Shown piece by piece: positions 17,607 to 25,371 of a stretch of 47,659 bases of DNA. Source of the DNA: Nocardia harenae NBRC 108248 (GTDB lineage Bacteria > Actinomycetota > Actinomycetes > Mycobacteriales > Mycobacteriaceae); the NCBI RefSeq assembly GCF_001612885.1, contig NZ_BDBH01000003.1, forward strand, positions 1-47,659. Direction: 5' to 3'. Position 1 is the stretch's first letter. The number at the start of each line of letters is the position of its first letter. The notes below the pieces were generated by a model. That model searched no databases. It was not told where the DNA came from and saw only the letters and a list, made by a program, of their open reading frames with translations. The position numbers and the translations under genes are program-made.

Positions 17607-18420
17607 GGCCGGCCGTCTCGTCGCCGAGCGCCTGCGCGCGCAGCGCGGCGAGCGTCTTGCTGAGGATCCGCGAGACCTGCATCTGCGAGACGCCGAGCTG
17701 CGCCGCGATCTGGGTCTGCGTCTTGTTCTCGAAGAACCGCATGACCAGCACCTCGCGCTCGCGCTCGGGCAGCGCCGCGAGCAGCGGGCGCACCGCGATG
17801 GCGTCCTCGAGCAGCTGGTAGGAGGGCTCCACGCTGCCGAGGGTGTCGCGCAGCGCGAGCGGGGTGCGCTCGCCGTCGTCATTGCTCGCGGCATCGAGCG
17901 AGTTGGTCTGGTAGGCATTGCCGGCCACCATGGCCTGGGTCACCTCGGCGAGGTCGATCTCCAGCTCGGCCGCGATCTCGCGGGCGGTCGGCATCCGGCC
18001 GAGGGAGTGCGAGAGCGCCTCCACGGTGGGGCCGATCCGCAGCTGCACCTCCTTCAGCCGCCGCGGTACCCGCAGCGACCAGGTGTGATCCCGGAAGTGC
18101 CGCCGGACCTCGCCCATCACGGTCGGCACCGCGAAGGACAGGAAGGACGAGCCGCGCCGCACGTCGAAGCGGTCCACCGAGAGCACCAGCCCGAGCCGGG
18201 CGATCTGCAGCAGGTCGTCGAAGGACTCGCCGCGCCCGGAGAACTTGCGCGCGATGTGCGCGGCCAGCGGGAGGCAGCGCGCGATGATCTCGGCGCGCAG
18301 GGCCTCCCGATTCGGGTCGCCCGGCGCGAGCGCGGCCAGCTTCTCGAACCAGGGTTCGATGTTCTCGTAGCTGTCGGTCGAACCCCCGGCCGGGCCTGCC
18401 GCGGCGGTCTCGCGCGTCAT
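17596..18420 (-). CDS. SigB/SigF-family alternative sigma factor
   Basis: 274 residues. Region 2 contains RKFSGRGESFDDLLQIARLGLVLSVDRFD and FLSFAVPTVMGEVRRHFRD; region 3 RELE-type segment (LGRMPTAREIAAELEI); region 4 with LPEREREVLVMRFFENKTQ and helix-turn-helix TQIAAQLGVSQMQVSRILSK. This matches the SigB/SigF/SigG stress branch of group 3 sigma factors. Start is the ATG at 18420. In mycobacteria sigF follows the anti-sigma gene usfX; here the upstream neighbour is csbD and no intact RsbW gene adjoins, so the anti-sigma partner must be elsewhere. Confidence 0.92.
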   Translation of the reverse strand: MTRETAAAGPAGGSTDSYENIEPWFEKLAALAPGDPNREALRAEIIARCLPLAAHIARKFSGRGESFDDLLQIARLGLVLSVDRFDVRRGSSFLSFAVPTVMGEVRRHFRDHTWSLRVPRRLKEVQLRIGPTVEALSHSLGRMPTAREIAAELEIDLAEVTQAMVAGNAYQTNSLDAASNDDGERTPLALRDTLGSVEPSYQLLEDAIAVRPLLAALPEREREVLVMRFFENKTQTQIAAQLGVSQMQVSRILSKTLAALRAQALGDETAGRVA

Positions 18421-18488
18421 CGGGACATCCTCGCGTTCGAACTGGTGGTGAACTGTGCTGCGCCGGTTCCCTGCCCGAACCGACGGAA

Positions 18489-18516
18489 GGTGGGCTGCCC
18501 GTTCGGACAGCCCACC
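18489..18516 (-). terminator. Hairpin downstream of csbD
   Basis: GGTGGGCTG (18489-18497) and CAGCCCACC (18508-18516) make a perfect 9-bp stem with a 10-nt loop, 28 bp past the csbD stop and 68 bp before the sigma start. It would end or attenuate csbD transcription into the sigma gene. Confidence 0.55.
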
Positions 18517-18544
18517 CGCAGCCCTCTCGGGCCGCCGCGACGAC

Positions 18545-18787
18545 TCAGCCGTTCTGATATCCGCGCTGCCGCGCCTCGTCCAGGCCCGCCTCGGCACGAG
18601 CCTTTTCGGCCTCGGCCTCCTTCTGCGCGACTTCGCGCTGGGACTCGGCCTTGTCCTGCTGGGCCCGGCCCTCGCCCTCGAGGCGATCGCTGCCGGTGAC
18701 GATCCCGGCGGCCTCCTTGACCTTGCCCTTCACGTCCTCGACAACGCCCTTGATGCCCTCGCGGGGTCCACTGGTGTTCTCGGCCAC
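18545..18787 (-). CDS. CsbD-family stress protein
   Basis: 80 residues. The N-terminal part (REGIKGVVEDVKGKVKEAAG then GSDRLEGEGRAQQDKAESQ) is the CsbD signature; the C-terminal part is a charged Ala/Glu/Lys helix, probably disordered or coiled-coil. CsbD proteins are abundant sigma-B-regulated stress proteins of unknown biochemical role. The gene lies directly upstream of the SigF-family sigma gene and has a SigF-like promoter, so it is likely one of its targets. Start is the GTG at 18787 preceded by GGAGGA. Confidence 0.88.
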   Translation of the reverse strand: MAENTSGPREGIKGVVEDVKGKVKEAAGIVTGSDRLEGEGRAQQDKAESQREVAQKEAEAEKARAEAGLDEARQRGYQNG

Positions 18788-18828
18788 GATGTCCTCCGAA
18801 ACTCGGGATCATTGCTGACAACGATGGC

Positions 18829-18853
18829 TTACCCGCGAGTAGTGGATCGAATC
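18829..18853 (-). promoter_or_regulatory. Candidate SigF-type promoter of csbD
   Basis: On the minus strand GATT (18853-18850), 15 nt, then GGGTAA (18834-18829) resembles the SigB/SigF consensus GTTT-N14..16-GGGTAT with one mismatch in each element. It lies about 42 bp before the csbD start codon. Confidence 0.45.
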
Positions 18854-18891
18854 GGCTTATCCCGGCGAATACCCGGCATTCGAGGCGTGGA

Positions 18892-19809
18892 TCACAGATG
18901 TGGCAGCACCTGCTCGGCGACCAACGCCAGGTGGTCGAGGTCCTCGAGGTCGAGAATCTGCAGGTAGACCCGGCTGGTGCCGATCTCGGCGTAGCGGCCG
19001 AGCTTGTCCACCACCTCGGCGGGTGAGCCCGCGAGGCCGTTCCGCTTCAGCTCGCCGACCTCGCGGCCGATGGCGGCGGCCCGGCGAGCGACCTCCGCGT
19101 CATCGCCGCCGACGCAGGCGACGAGGGCATTGGAGTAGACCAGGTCGTCCCGGCGGCCGCGCTCGGCGACCGCGGTGCGCACCCGGTCGAACTGCGCGGC
19201 GGAGTCCTCGATCGAGGCGAACGGCATATTGAATTCGGCGGCGTAGCGGGCGGCCAGCCGCGGCGTCCGCGTCGGGCCCGCGCCACCGACCAGCACCGGG
19301 ATCGGGTCCTGCACCGGCTTGGGCAGCGCGGGGGAGCCGGCCAGGGTGTAGAACTCGCCGCTGAAGTCGAAGGTGTCGCCCGGCTTGGTGGACCACAGCC
19401 CGGTGACGATGGCCAACTGCTCCTCCAGCCGGGCCAGCCGCCGGTCCGGGAAGGGGATGCCGTAGGCGGTGTGCTCGTCGGCGTACCAGCCGGAGCCGAG
19501 GCCGAATTCGACGCGCCCGCCGGACATCCGGTCCACCTGCGCGACCTGGATGGCGAGTGGGCCGGGCAGCCGGAAGGTGGCGGCGGTGACCAGGGTGCCG
19601 AGCCGGATGCGGGAGGTGTCGCGGGCCAGCCCGGCCAGCGTGATCCAGGCGTCGGTGGGGCCGGGCAGCCCGTCGCCGCCGCCCATGGCCAGGTAGTGAT
19701 CGGAGCGGAAGAACGCGTCGTACCCCAGATCCTCGGCGGTGCGCGCGACGGTCAGCAGGGTGTCGTAGTCCGCGCCCTGCTGCGGTTCGGTGAAGATACG
19801 CAGTTCCAT
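18892..19809 (-). CDS. LLM-class F420-dependent oxidoreductase
   Basis: 305 residues, bacterial luciferase-like barrel. Typical segments: LGYDAFFRSDHYLAMGG, RDTSRIRLGTLVTAATFRLPG, MSGGRVEFGLGSGWYADEH and PIPVLVGGAGPTRTPRLAARYA. These are F420/FMN-binding features of the TIGR03560-like group. Reaction unknown; the family reduces or oxidises diverse substrates using F420H2. The ATG at 19809 was preferred to 19818 because AGG lies at good spacing before it; with the upper start the AGG would touch the codon. Divergent from gluconokinase. Confidence 0.86.
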   Translation of the reverse strand: MELRIFTEPQQGADYDTLLTVARTAEDLGYDAFFRSDHYLAMGGGDGLPGPTDAWITLAGLARDTSRIRLGTLVTAATFRLPGPLAIQVAQVDRMSGGRVEFGLGSGWYADEHTAYGIPFPDRRLARLEEQLAIVTGLWSTKPGDTFDFSGEFYTLAGSPALPKPVQDPIPVLVGGAGPTRTPRLAARYAAEFNMPFASIEDSAAQFDRVRTAVAERGRRDDLVYSNALVACVGGDDAEVARRAAAIGREVGELKRNGLAGSPAEVVDKLGRYAEIGTSRVYLQILDLEDLDHLALVAEQVLPHL

Positions 19810-19874
19810 GCCGACCATCCTGCCGCAGGTGGCCGACGGGGGGTGGTCGCCGTTCGGCCGGGTAGACAGGCGGT

Positions 19875-20384
19875 ATGCAGAGCGAGAGGCGACCGCCGCT
19901 GGTGCTCATGGGCGTCTCCGGCAGCGGCAAGTCCACGGTCGGCGGGCTGCTCGCGGCCCGGCTCGGGGTGCCGTTCGTCGAGGGCGACGAGCTGCACCCG
20001 CCCGCCAACCTGGCCCGGATGCGCGCCGGGATTCCGCTCACCGACGCCGAGCGGTGGCCGTGGCTGGCCGCCGCCGGCGCCCGGCTCGCCGCCACCGGCG
20101 GGGTGCTGAGCTGTTCGGCGCTGGCGCTGCGCTACCGGGATCGGCTGCGCGAGCTGGTGCCGGGGGTCCGCTTCGCGCACCTCGACGTCCCGCGCGCGGA
20201 GCTGGCGCGCAGGCTCGCCGCGCGGCGCGGCCATTTCATGCCTGCGAGCCTGCTCGACAGCCAGCTGGCGGCGTTGGAGCCGCTGCGCCCGGCCGAGCCC
20301 GGCTGGACGATCGCCGCGGCAGGCCCGCCGGAACAGCTGGTGACGCAGCTGGAATCGCTGGTCGGGAACCCGCGGCCGGAGTGA
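19875..20384 (+). CDS. Gluconokinase (thermoresistant type)
   Basis: 169 residues. P-loop MGVSGSGKST (12-21), then FVEGDELHPPANLARMRAGIPLTD, which is the gluconate-kinase signature, followed by WPWLAAAGARLA, SCSALALRYRDRLRE and RRGHFMPASLLDSQLAALEP. Phosphorylates gluconate to 6-phosphogluconate for the pentose-phosphate pathway, in the cytoplasm. It stands alone without a gluconate permease; it is a small monocistronic gene, convergent with the DJ-1-like gene. A sugar dehydrogenase-like protein at 15931 might feed an aldonate to it, but this is speculative. Confidence 0.93.
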   Translation: MQSERRPPLVLMGVSGSGKSTVGGLLAARLGVPFVEGDELHPPANLARMRAGIPLTDAERWPWLAAAGARLAATGGVLSCSALALRYRDRLRELVPGVRFAHLDVPRAELARRLAARRGHFMPASLLDSQLAALEPLRPAEPGWTIAAAGPPEQLVTQLESLVGNPRPE

Positions 20385-20405
20385 GCGCGCGGCGGGTTTC
20401 CCGGC

Positions 20406-20969
20406 TCAGCGGGCGGCCGCTAGCTGGGAGCCGATGGCGGTCTCGAAATCGGGCAGATCGCCGGGGTTGCGGGAGGTGATGAGCGTCCAGCCGTCATCGG
20501 TGGAGCGCACCACCGCCTCGTCCACCCAGGCGCCGCCCGCGTTGCCGATATCGGTGCGCAGCGAGGGGTAGGAGGTGAGCGTCTTGCCGCGCACCAGCCC
20601 GGCCTCGACCAGCAGCCACGGGCCGTGGCAGATGGCCGCGATGGGCTTGCCCGCCCGCGCGAACGCGGTGGCCAGCTCGACCGCCTTCGGCTCGGTGCGC
20701 AGCTTGTCGGCGTTCACCGTGCCGCCGGGGACGACCAGGATGTCGAAGTCGGCGGCGGAGACGTCGGCCAGTGCGGTGTCGGCGGTGGCGACCTCGTCCT
20801 TCTCGGTGTCGTGCCGGAAGGTCTGCACGTCGCCGGGTTCCGGGGCGGCGTGCACGACGATGGCGTTCTTGCCGAGCAGCCACTGCCTGGGGTCGTGGAG
20901 TTCGTCGTGCTCCACCCCGGTCTGCGAGGTGATGATCAGGGCCCGCACGCCGTCGAGGTTCGCGGTCAT
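20406..20969 (-). CDS. DJ-1/PfpI-family protein
   Basis: 187 residues from the ATG at 20969. Class I amidotransferase-like fold: DGVRALIITSQTGVEHDEL at the N-terminus, FDILVVPGGTVNADKLR, and the nucleophile elbow AAICHGPWLLVEAGLV with the catalytic Cys next to His. The family includes proteases, glyoxalases and deglycase-like chaperones; the PfpI/YhbO branch fits best. Cytosolic stress or carbonyl-damage protein. Ends 21 bp from the convergent gluconokinase. Confidence 0.88.
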   Translation of the reverse strand: MTANLDGVRALIITSQTGVEHDELHDPRQWLLGKNAIVVHAAPEPGDVQTFRHDTEKDEVATADTALADVSAADFDILVVPGGTVNADKLRTEPKAVELATAFARAGKPIAAICHGPWLLVEAGLVRGKTLTSYPSLRTDIGNAGGAWVDEAVVRSTDDGWTLITSRNPGDLPDFETAIGSQLAAAR

Positions 20970-21051
20970 GGTGGGGTCGCTCCTTCCGTGAGCCGGGTCG
21001 TGCCTTCGCTGTAGGCGTGCCGCGAGCGGAGGAGCGCAAACCCCGGCACGG

Positions 21052-21843
21052 CTACGGAGCGGTGACCTCGGGCCCGGGGCAGCGGGCGTCGGAGAGGTAC
21101 GGCACGCACACCCCGGTGGCATCGGCGAGCAGCATGCGACCCCCGATGAGCAGCGCGAACATGGCGACCGCGGCGAAGATCAGCACCCAGAAGACGGCGG
21201 GCAGCCGGGTCAGCCGGGCCAGCTGGTCGGCGTCGGAATCCCGGGAGCCGTCCCGGCTGCGGGTGCGCTGCAGCTCCACCACCGGCCTGATCCCGGCGAT
21301 CAGCAGGAACCAGGTGGTCAGGTAGGCGAACCCGGCCTGCAGCAGGTCGCTGCCGAACCAGGAGACCGCGAAGACGGCACCGCCGACCACGAACACCGTC
21401 AGCGCGCCGTACAGATTGCGGATCTTGATCAGCATGGCGGCCAGCAGCACGATCGTGGTCCACAGCACCAGGGTGATCCGGTCGGCGCCGAGGAGCGCCG
21501 CGAAACCCAGCCCGACCAGCGGCGGCGCCGGGTACCCGGCGAACGCGGTGAGGATCATGCCGATGCCGTACGGCTTGCCGCTGGAGACCGTCAGCCCCGA
21601 GGTGTCCGAGTGCAGGGTGATGGCGCTCAGCCTGCGCCCGGAGAGCAGCGCGACCCCGGCGTGCCCGCCCTCGTGCGCGATGGTCACCGCGGCGCGGGCC
21701 ACCCGCCAGACCGGCGAGTAGGCCACCAGGGCGAAGGCCACCGCACCGGTGGCGAGCACCAGCCACCACGGCGGCGGCAGCTGGGTCGAGGTCAGGTTGT
21801 CGGCGAGCGACCTGCCTCGGTCGATCAACTCGGCGGAGTCCAC
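21052..21843 (-). CDS. M50-family membrane metallopeptidase
   Basis: 263 residues with about six hydrophobic segments. The zinc motif HEGGH is at 57-61 (AAVTIAHEGGHAGVALLSGR), followed by LTVSSGKPYGIGMILTAFAGYPAPP, matching M50B peptidases of actinobacteria. The second half carries SDADQLARLTRLPAVFWVLI, presumably a cytoplasmic loop and a final TM, then a short Cys-containing tail. Such proteins are putative intramembrane proteases; target unknown. Start taken as GTG at 21843. Confidence 0.85.
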   Translation of the reverse strand: MDSAELIDRGRSLADNLTSTQLPPPWWLVLATGAVAFALVAYSPVWRVARAAVTIAHEGGHAGVALLSGRRLSAITLHSDTSGLTVSSGKPYGIGMILTAFAGYPAPPLVGLGFAALLGADRITLVLWTTIVLLAAMLIKIRNLYGALTVFVVGGAVFAVSWFGSDLLQAGFAYLTTWFLLIAGIRPVVELQRTRSRDGSRDSDADQLARLTRLPAVFWVLIFAAVAMFALLIGGRMLLADATGVCVPYLSDARCPGPEVTAP

Positions 21844-21865
21844 CGCCGCACCCTACCGGGCCGGG

Positions 21866-21896
21866 CCCGATCGCGGTGCCCCGCAGCGGGATCGGG
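21866..21896 (-). terminator. Hairpin downstream of the Gfo/Idh/MocA gene
   Basis: CCCGATC (21866-21872) pairs with GATCGGG (21890-21896), with a second possible inner pairing of GCGG with CCGC. Located between the oxidoreductase stop at 21957 and the peptidase start at 21843, both minus strand. Confidence 0.35.
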
Positions 21897-21956
21897 GCCG
21901 CACCCGCAGCGGTGGTACGCCCTGCGCGCCGCCGGCGGCGGGGCGCGGCCGGGAGA

Positions 21957-23006
21957 TCACGGCCGCACGGCGGCGCCGGTTTCGGCGGAGCGGCGGGCGG
22001 CTTCCAGGATGCGGAGGCCGGTGACGGCGTCGCGGGGGTCGACGGGGGCGGGCCCGCCGTCGAGCAGCGCGGCGGCGACGCCGGCGTAGAAGGCGGGGTA
22101 GTCGCCGGGGAGCGTGGGAACCGGCTCGGCGTCCGGCTCCGCGCCAACGGTACCCCAGTGCGCGGAGTCGACTGTTCCCCATGGCTTTCCGTCGTCCGGG
22201 CGGCGGCCGTCGCGCAGCGCGGCCTCCTGTGGGTCGAGGCCGTCGACCTCGTATCCCGCGCGGTCGCCGAGGATCCGGAAGCGGGGGCCGAGGCGCGGGG
22301 CCAGCGCGCTCGCCCAGAGGTGCGAGCGGGCGCCGGAGGCGTGGTGCAGGGCGACGAAGGCGTCGTCGTCGGTGCTGACGCCGGGGCGCAGCCGGTCGAG
22401 CTCGCAGTAGACGGTGGTGACCGGGCCGTTCAGGACCAGGGCCTGGTCGACCAGGTGCGGGCCCAGGTCGTAGAGGATGCCCGCCGCGTCGGCCGGGCCG
22501 CCGACCTCGCGCCAGCCGCCCTTCGGGGCCGGGCGCCAGCGCTCGAAGCGGCTCTCGAACCGGTGCACCCGGCCGAGCACGCCCTCGTCGACCAGGCGGC
22601 GGGCGGTGCGGAAGTCGCCGTCCCAGCGGCGGTTCTGGAACACGGTGAGCAGCAGCCCGCTCGCCTCCGCGCGGGTGATGAGCCGCTCGGCCTCGGCGAC
22701 GGTCACCGTGAACGGCTTGTCGACCACCACCGGGATGCCCGCCTCCAGCGCCCGCTCCGCCAGCGGGGCGTGCGTGCGGTTGGGGGAGGCGACGACCACC
22801 AGGGCGGTGCCCGCCGGGTCGGCGAAGAGCGCGCCGGGGTCGGGGAGGACGCGGACGCCGGGGTGTTCGCGGCGCGCCTGCTCCGCCCGCTCGGCCGAAC
22901 CGGTGACCACGGTGGCGACGCGGAGGTGCGGGTCGGCCGCGATCAGCGGGGCGTGGAAGACCGATCCGGCCAGGCCGTAGCCGATGATCGCGACATCGAG
23001 ACTCAT
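21957..23006 (-). CDS. Gfo/Idh/MocA-family oxidoreductase
   Basis: 349 residues. N-terminal Rossmann start DVAIIGYGLAGSVFHAPLI, then VVASPNRTHAPLAERALEAG and the EKP-like motif VVVDKPFTVTVAEAERL (Lys as the presumed catalytic residue). C-terminal beta-sheet domain follows. Substrate is probably a sugar or inositol derivative; no pathway genes accompany it. ATG at 23006. Confidence 0.9.
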   Translation of the reverse strand: MSLDVAIIGYGLAGSVFHAPLIAADPHLRVATVVTGSAERAEQARREHPGVRVLPDPGALFADPAGTALVVVASPNRTHAPLAERALEAGIPVVVDKPFTVTVAEAERLITRAEASGLLLTVFQNRRWDGDFRTARRLVDEGVLGRVHRFESRFERWRPAPKGGWREVGGPADAAGILYDLGPHLVDQALVLNGPVTTVYCELDRLRPGVSTDDDAFVALHHASGARSHLWASALAPRLGPRFRILGDRAGYEVDGLDPQEAALRDGRRPDDGKPWGTVDSAHWGTVGAEPDAEPVPTLPGDYPAFYAGVAAALLDGGPAPVDPRDAVTGLRILEAARRSAETGAAVRP

Positions 23007-23093
23007 GGGCTCGACGCTACCGCCGCCCGCGCCGCCTGCCCCGGCGGAGCGCCGTGCGCCGTGGCTCCGGCCGGGCGACGCGTCGCCGGGCGG

Positions 23094-23852
23094 TCAGTCG
23101 TCGGCGTCCCCGGATTTCTTGAGATCCGACTTCCACTCCCGGAATCCCTCCTCGGTCCGCCCCCGGCGCCAGTACCCGGAGATCGAGGCCGCCCACTCGG
23201 CGGGCACCTTCCGCTCCCGGCGCACGTACCGCCGGATCTCGTGCATGACGGCCTGCGCCTCCCCGTGCACGAAGACCTGTACCTGCCCGTCCCGCCACTT
23301 GGCCTCCCGCACGGTCTCCGCGAGCAGCTCACCCGGCGGCCGCGCCCCCCGGTGCAGCCAGGTGAGCTCGATCCCGTCCGGCTTGACCAGCTCGAGCTCC
23401 TCCTCCGGCCCCGCCACCTCGACGAAGGCCACCCCGACGGCCTCGGCGGGCATGGCCTCCAGCCCGGCCGCGATGGCGGGTAGCGCCGCCTCGTCCCCGG
23501 CGAGCAGGTGCCAGTCCGCGTCCGCGCGCGGCGTGTAGGCGCCGCCGGGGCCGTAGACGTCGATGGTGGTGCCCGGCGTGACCGAGGCCGCCCACGGCCC
23601 GGCGATGCCCTCGGCACCGTGGTAGACGAAGTCGGCGGCCAGCGTGCCCGCCTCGACGTCGACGCTGCGCACCGTGTACGTGCGCAGCACCTCGTGGCCG
23701 TCCTCCTCCGGGAAGATCAGCTTGATATAGGAGTCGCTGTGCTCGCTGGGGCGGAACGCCGCGAAGCCGGGGCCGCCGAAGTGCACCCGGATCAGGTGCG
23801 GGGTGAGCTGTTCGGTGCGCAACACGGTGAGGGTGGTGCGGGGTCGAGCCAC
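23094..23852 (-). CDS. Siderophore-interacting protein (ferric-siderophore reductase)
   Basis: 252 residues. SIP family: LTPHLIRVHFGGPGFAAF, SDSYIKLIFP, VLRTYTVRSVDVEAGTLAADFVYHG (FAD-binding RxYTxR motif), GPWAASVTPGTTIDVYGPGGAYT, then WHLLAGDEAALPAIAAGLEAM (NAD(P) domain). The C-terminal tail WAASISGYWRRGRTEEGFREW is typical of ViuB-like reductases. Releases iron from imported siderophores in the cytoplasm. Start is the GTG at 23852. An IdeR-like palindrome lies 22-41 bp upstream, consistent with iron repression. Confidence 0.92.
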   Translation of the reverse strand: MARPRTTLTVLRTEQLTPHLIRVHFGGPGFAAFRPSEHSDSYIKLIFPEEDGHEVLRTYTVRSVDVEAGTLAADFVYHGAEGIAGPWAASVTPGTTIDVYGPGGAYTPRADADWHLLAGDEAALPAIAAGLEAMPAEAVGVAFVEVAGPEEELELVKPDGIELTWLHRGARPPGELLAETVREAKWRDGQVQVFVHGEAQAVMHEIRRYVRRERKVPAEWAASISGYWRRGRTEEGFREWKSDLKKSGDADD

Positions 23853-24204
23853 GGGGCTACCTCCGATATCGGCGATAAGGGTTGCCTTACAACGCTACGC
23901 CCCGATCGCCGCGCGGGGCGGCCCGCCCTGGTCGGCCGGGCGGCGCACGCGGTGCGCGCCGCGGCGGTGCGTACCGTGGCGGCCGGGCTCACCCCGCGGG
24001 CCGGGCCGATCCCGGCCGTGCGCCGCCGAGCGGCCCGCGACCACCGAAACGGCCCGTCCATGCCGGTGTGTCGGATCGGCGCGTCCCGATGAGGTAGTTT
24101 GGCCGCTGAAGGCCACCCGGTGTCCAGCCACGGGCACGTGGGCGGCCTCGACATTGGCGGAGGTTGTTGATGATGATCCCGGACACTGGCGGAGCGGTCG
24201 CCCG
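23853..24204. other. 352-bp divergent gap
   Basis: Contains an IdeR-like site for the siderophore-interacting gene close to its start. The rest should carry the promoter for the STAS gene; no clear SigF consensus seen. Open frames here have no recognisable protein character. Confidence 0.4.
23874..23893. promoter_or_regulatory. IdeR/DtxR-like iron box
   Basis: GATAAGGGTTGCCTTACAAC (23874-23893) contains a TAAGG...CCTTA inverted repeat and matches the IdeR consensus (TTAGGTTAGGCTAACCTAA) at roughly 10 of 14 core positions. It lies immediately upstream of the siderophore-interacting gene. Confidence 0.45.
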
Positions 24205-24567
24205 GTGAGCGCTGAGGACAGGGCGTTGGACGTCCGTACCGAGACGGTCGGGTCGACCGTCGTGCTGACGGCGGCGGGTGAGATCGACATGGCGTCGGCG
24301 CCCGACCTGCAGTCGGCGGTGGAGGAGGCGTTGCGGGCGGAGCCGCCCGTACTGGTGGTGGATCTGTCCGGCGTCGGGTTCTTCGGCTCCGCCGGGCTCA
24401 GCGTGCTGCTCGTGGCCGCCGAGGCGGCGCCGGAGCGCTCGCTACGGGTGGTGGCGTCCGAGCCGGTGCGCAGGCCGATCGAGATCACCGGGCTGGACCG
24501 GGTGCTCCAGGTCTTCGCGACCAGGGACGACGCGCTCGCGTCGGAGGAGGTTCGCCCGTCCGAGTGA
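24205..24567 (+). CDS. STAS-domain anti-sigma factor antagonist
   Basis: 120 residues, a single STAS domain: VVLTAAGEIDMASAPDLQSAVEEAL, then VLVVDLSGVGFFGSAGLSVLLVAAEAA, in which the Ser of GSAGL is the usual phospho-acceptor for an RsbW-type kinase. The family binds and neutralises anti-sigma factors once dephosphorylated by a PP2C phosphatase. The RsbU-like phosphatase operon lies convergent at 24928-28255, making a functional pairing attractive. GTG start at 24205 has only a weak ribosome-binding site; the frame is open further upstream without recognisable sequence. Confidence 0.9.
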   Translation: MSAEDRALDVRTETVGSTVVLTAAGEIDMASAPDLQSAVEEALRAEPPVLVVDLSGVGFFGSAGLSVLLVAAEAAPERSLRVVASEPVRRPIEITGLDRVLQVFATRDDALASEEVRPSE

Positions 24568-24574
24568 CGGGCCG

Positions 24575-24603
24575 CGCGCCGGGAGCTCCGTGGTCCCGGC
24601 GCG
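24575..24603. terminator. Hairpin 1 after the STAS gene
   Basis: CGCGCCGGGA and TCCCGGCGCG form a perfect 10-bp stem with a 9-nt loop, beginning 7 nt past the stop. Confidence 0.6.
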
Positions 24604-24611
24604 AGCAGTCC

Positions 24612-24637
24612 CCCCGCGGATGCGGCACTCCGCGGGG
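24612..24637. repeat. Hairpin 2 after the STAS gene
   Basis: CCCCGCGG (24612-24619) and CCGCGGGG (24630-24637), perfect 8-bp stem with 10-nt loop. Confidence 0.5.
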
Positions 24638-24644
24638 TGCGGCT

Positions 24645-24664
24645 CCCGGGCCATCGGGCCCGGG
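24645..24664. repeat. Hairpin 3 after the STAS gene
   Basis: CCCGGGCC (24645-24652), loop ATCG, GGCCCGGG (24657-24664): a perfect 8-bp stem with a tetraloop. Confidence 0.5.
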
Positions 24665-24902
24665 CCGCCGCGGCCGCCGGGGAGGCGTGGAGGTGACGGG
24701 CGCGGACTGCCCGCCTTCCGCCGGCTGGCGGGTGCGGTTCATCGCCGCTCGCGAGCTACCGCCGCTCCGCTCGTCTTGGGGCGTGAGCCGCCGCTCGGCC
24801 AGTCGCGGGCGCGTGTTCCCGCCGCCACACAAGGACTCACCGGGCCCGTCGCAGTCGGTGCCGCCGGCCACCATGCCCCGCCGCACGCGGCTACCGGGGC
24901 AT

Positions 24903-24919
24903 CCGGGGCGGAGCCCCGG
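24903..24919 (-). terminator. Terminator of the phosphatase-kinase-receiver operon
   Basis: CCGGGGC (24903-24909), loop GGA, GCCCCGG (24913-24919). It lies 8 nt past the receiver stop on the minus strand; the AAAAA on the plus strand means a T-run precedes the stem in the transcript rather than following it. Confidence 0.5.
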
Positions 24920-24927
24920 AAAAACCC

Positions 24928-25371
24928 CTACCGCTGCCGCGGCAACCGAACCACCTGCACGAAGAAGTCATCGATCTGCTTGATCGCCGCCACGAACTGA
25001 TCGAGATCGACCGGCTTGGTCACGTACGCATTGGCGTGCAGCTTGTAACTGCGCAGAATGTCCTCCTCCGCCGCGGAGGTGGTGAGCACCACCACCGGAA
25101 TCGACGCCAGATCGGGATCGGACTTGATCCGCTCCAGCACCTGCCGCCCGTCGTACTTCGGCAGGTTCAGATCGAGCAGGATGAGATCCGGCCGCGGGGC
25201 CTCGCCCCACGGCCCCTGCCGGTAGAGGAACTCCAGCGCCTCCTCGCCGTCCCTGGCGACGTAGAGGTTGTTGCCGATCTTGTTGTCCTCGAAGGCTTCC
25301 CTGGTCATCAGCTCGTCGCCGGGATCGTCCTCCACCAGCAGGATGTCGATGGGCTGGCCGGAACTCGTCAC
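24928..25371 (-). CDS. Stand-alone response regulator (Rcp1-like receiver)
   Basis: 147 residues, receiver domain only. ILLVEDDPGDELMTREAF supplies the acidic pocket, Asp67 in LILLDLNLPKYDG is the phospho-acceptor, and Lys119 in AYVTKPVD the conserved lysine. The style (DDPGDE, FLYRQG insertion, LNLPKYDGRQVL) matches receivers paired with phytochrome-like kinases. No output domain, so it acts as a phosphorelay carrier or protein-binding switch. The GTG at 25371 overlaps the kinase stop by 4 nt (GTGA). Confidence 0.92.
   Translation of the reverse strand: MTSSGQPIDILLVEDDPGDELMTREAFEDNKIGNNLYVARDGEEALEFLYRQGPWGEAPRPDLILLDLNLPKYDGRQVLERIKSDPDLASIPVVVLTTSAAEEDILRSYKLHANAYVTKPVDLDQFVAAIKQIDDFFVQVVRLPRQR

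Larger units (their letters stand above)
24568..24927. other. 360-bp convergent gap rich in hairpins
   Basis: No credible gene. Three strong inverted repeats follow the STAS gene (24575-24603, 24612-24637, 24645-24664) and one lies downstream of the receiver operon (24903-24919). Confidence 0.6.

Noticed and set aside
24028..24120. Small basic ORFs in the divergent gap before the STAS gene
   Set aside because: Arg/Pro-rich and without ribosome-binding sites or homology to anything I recognise.
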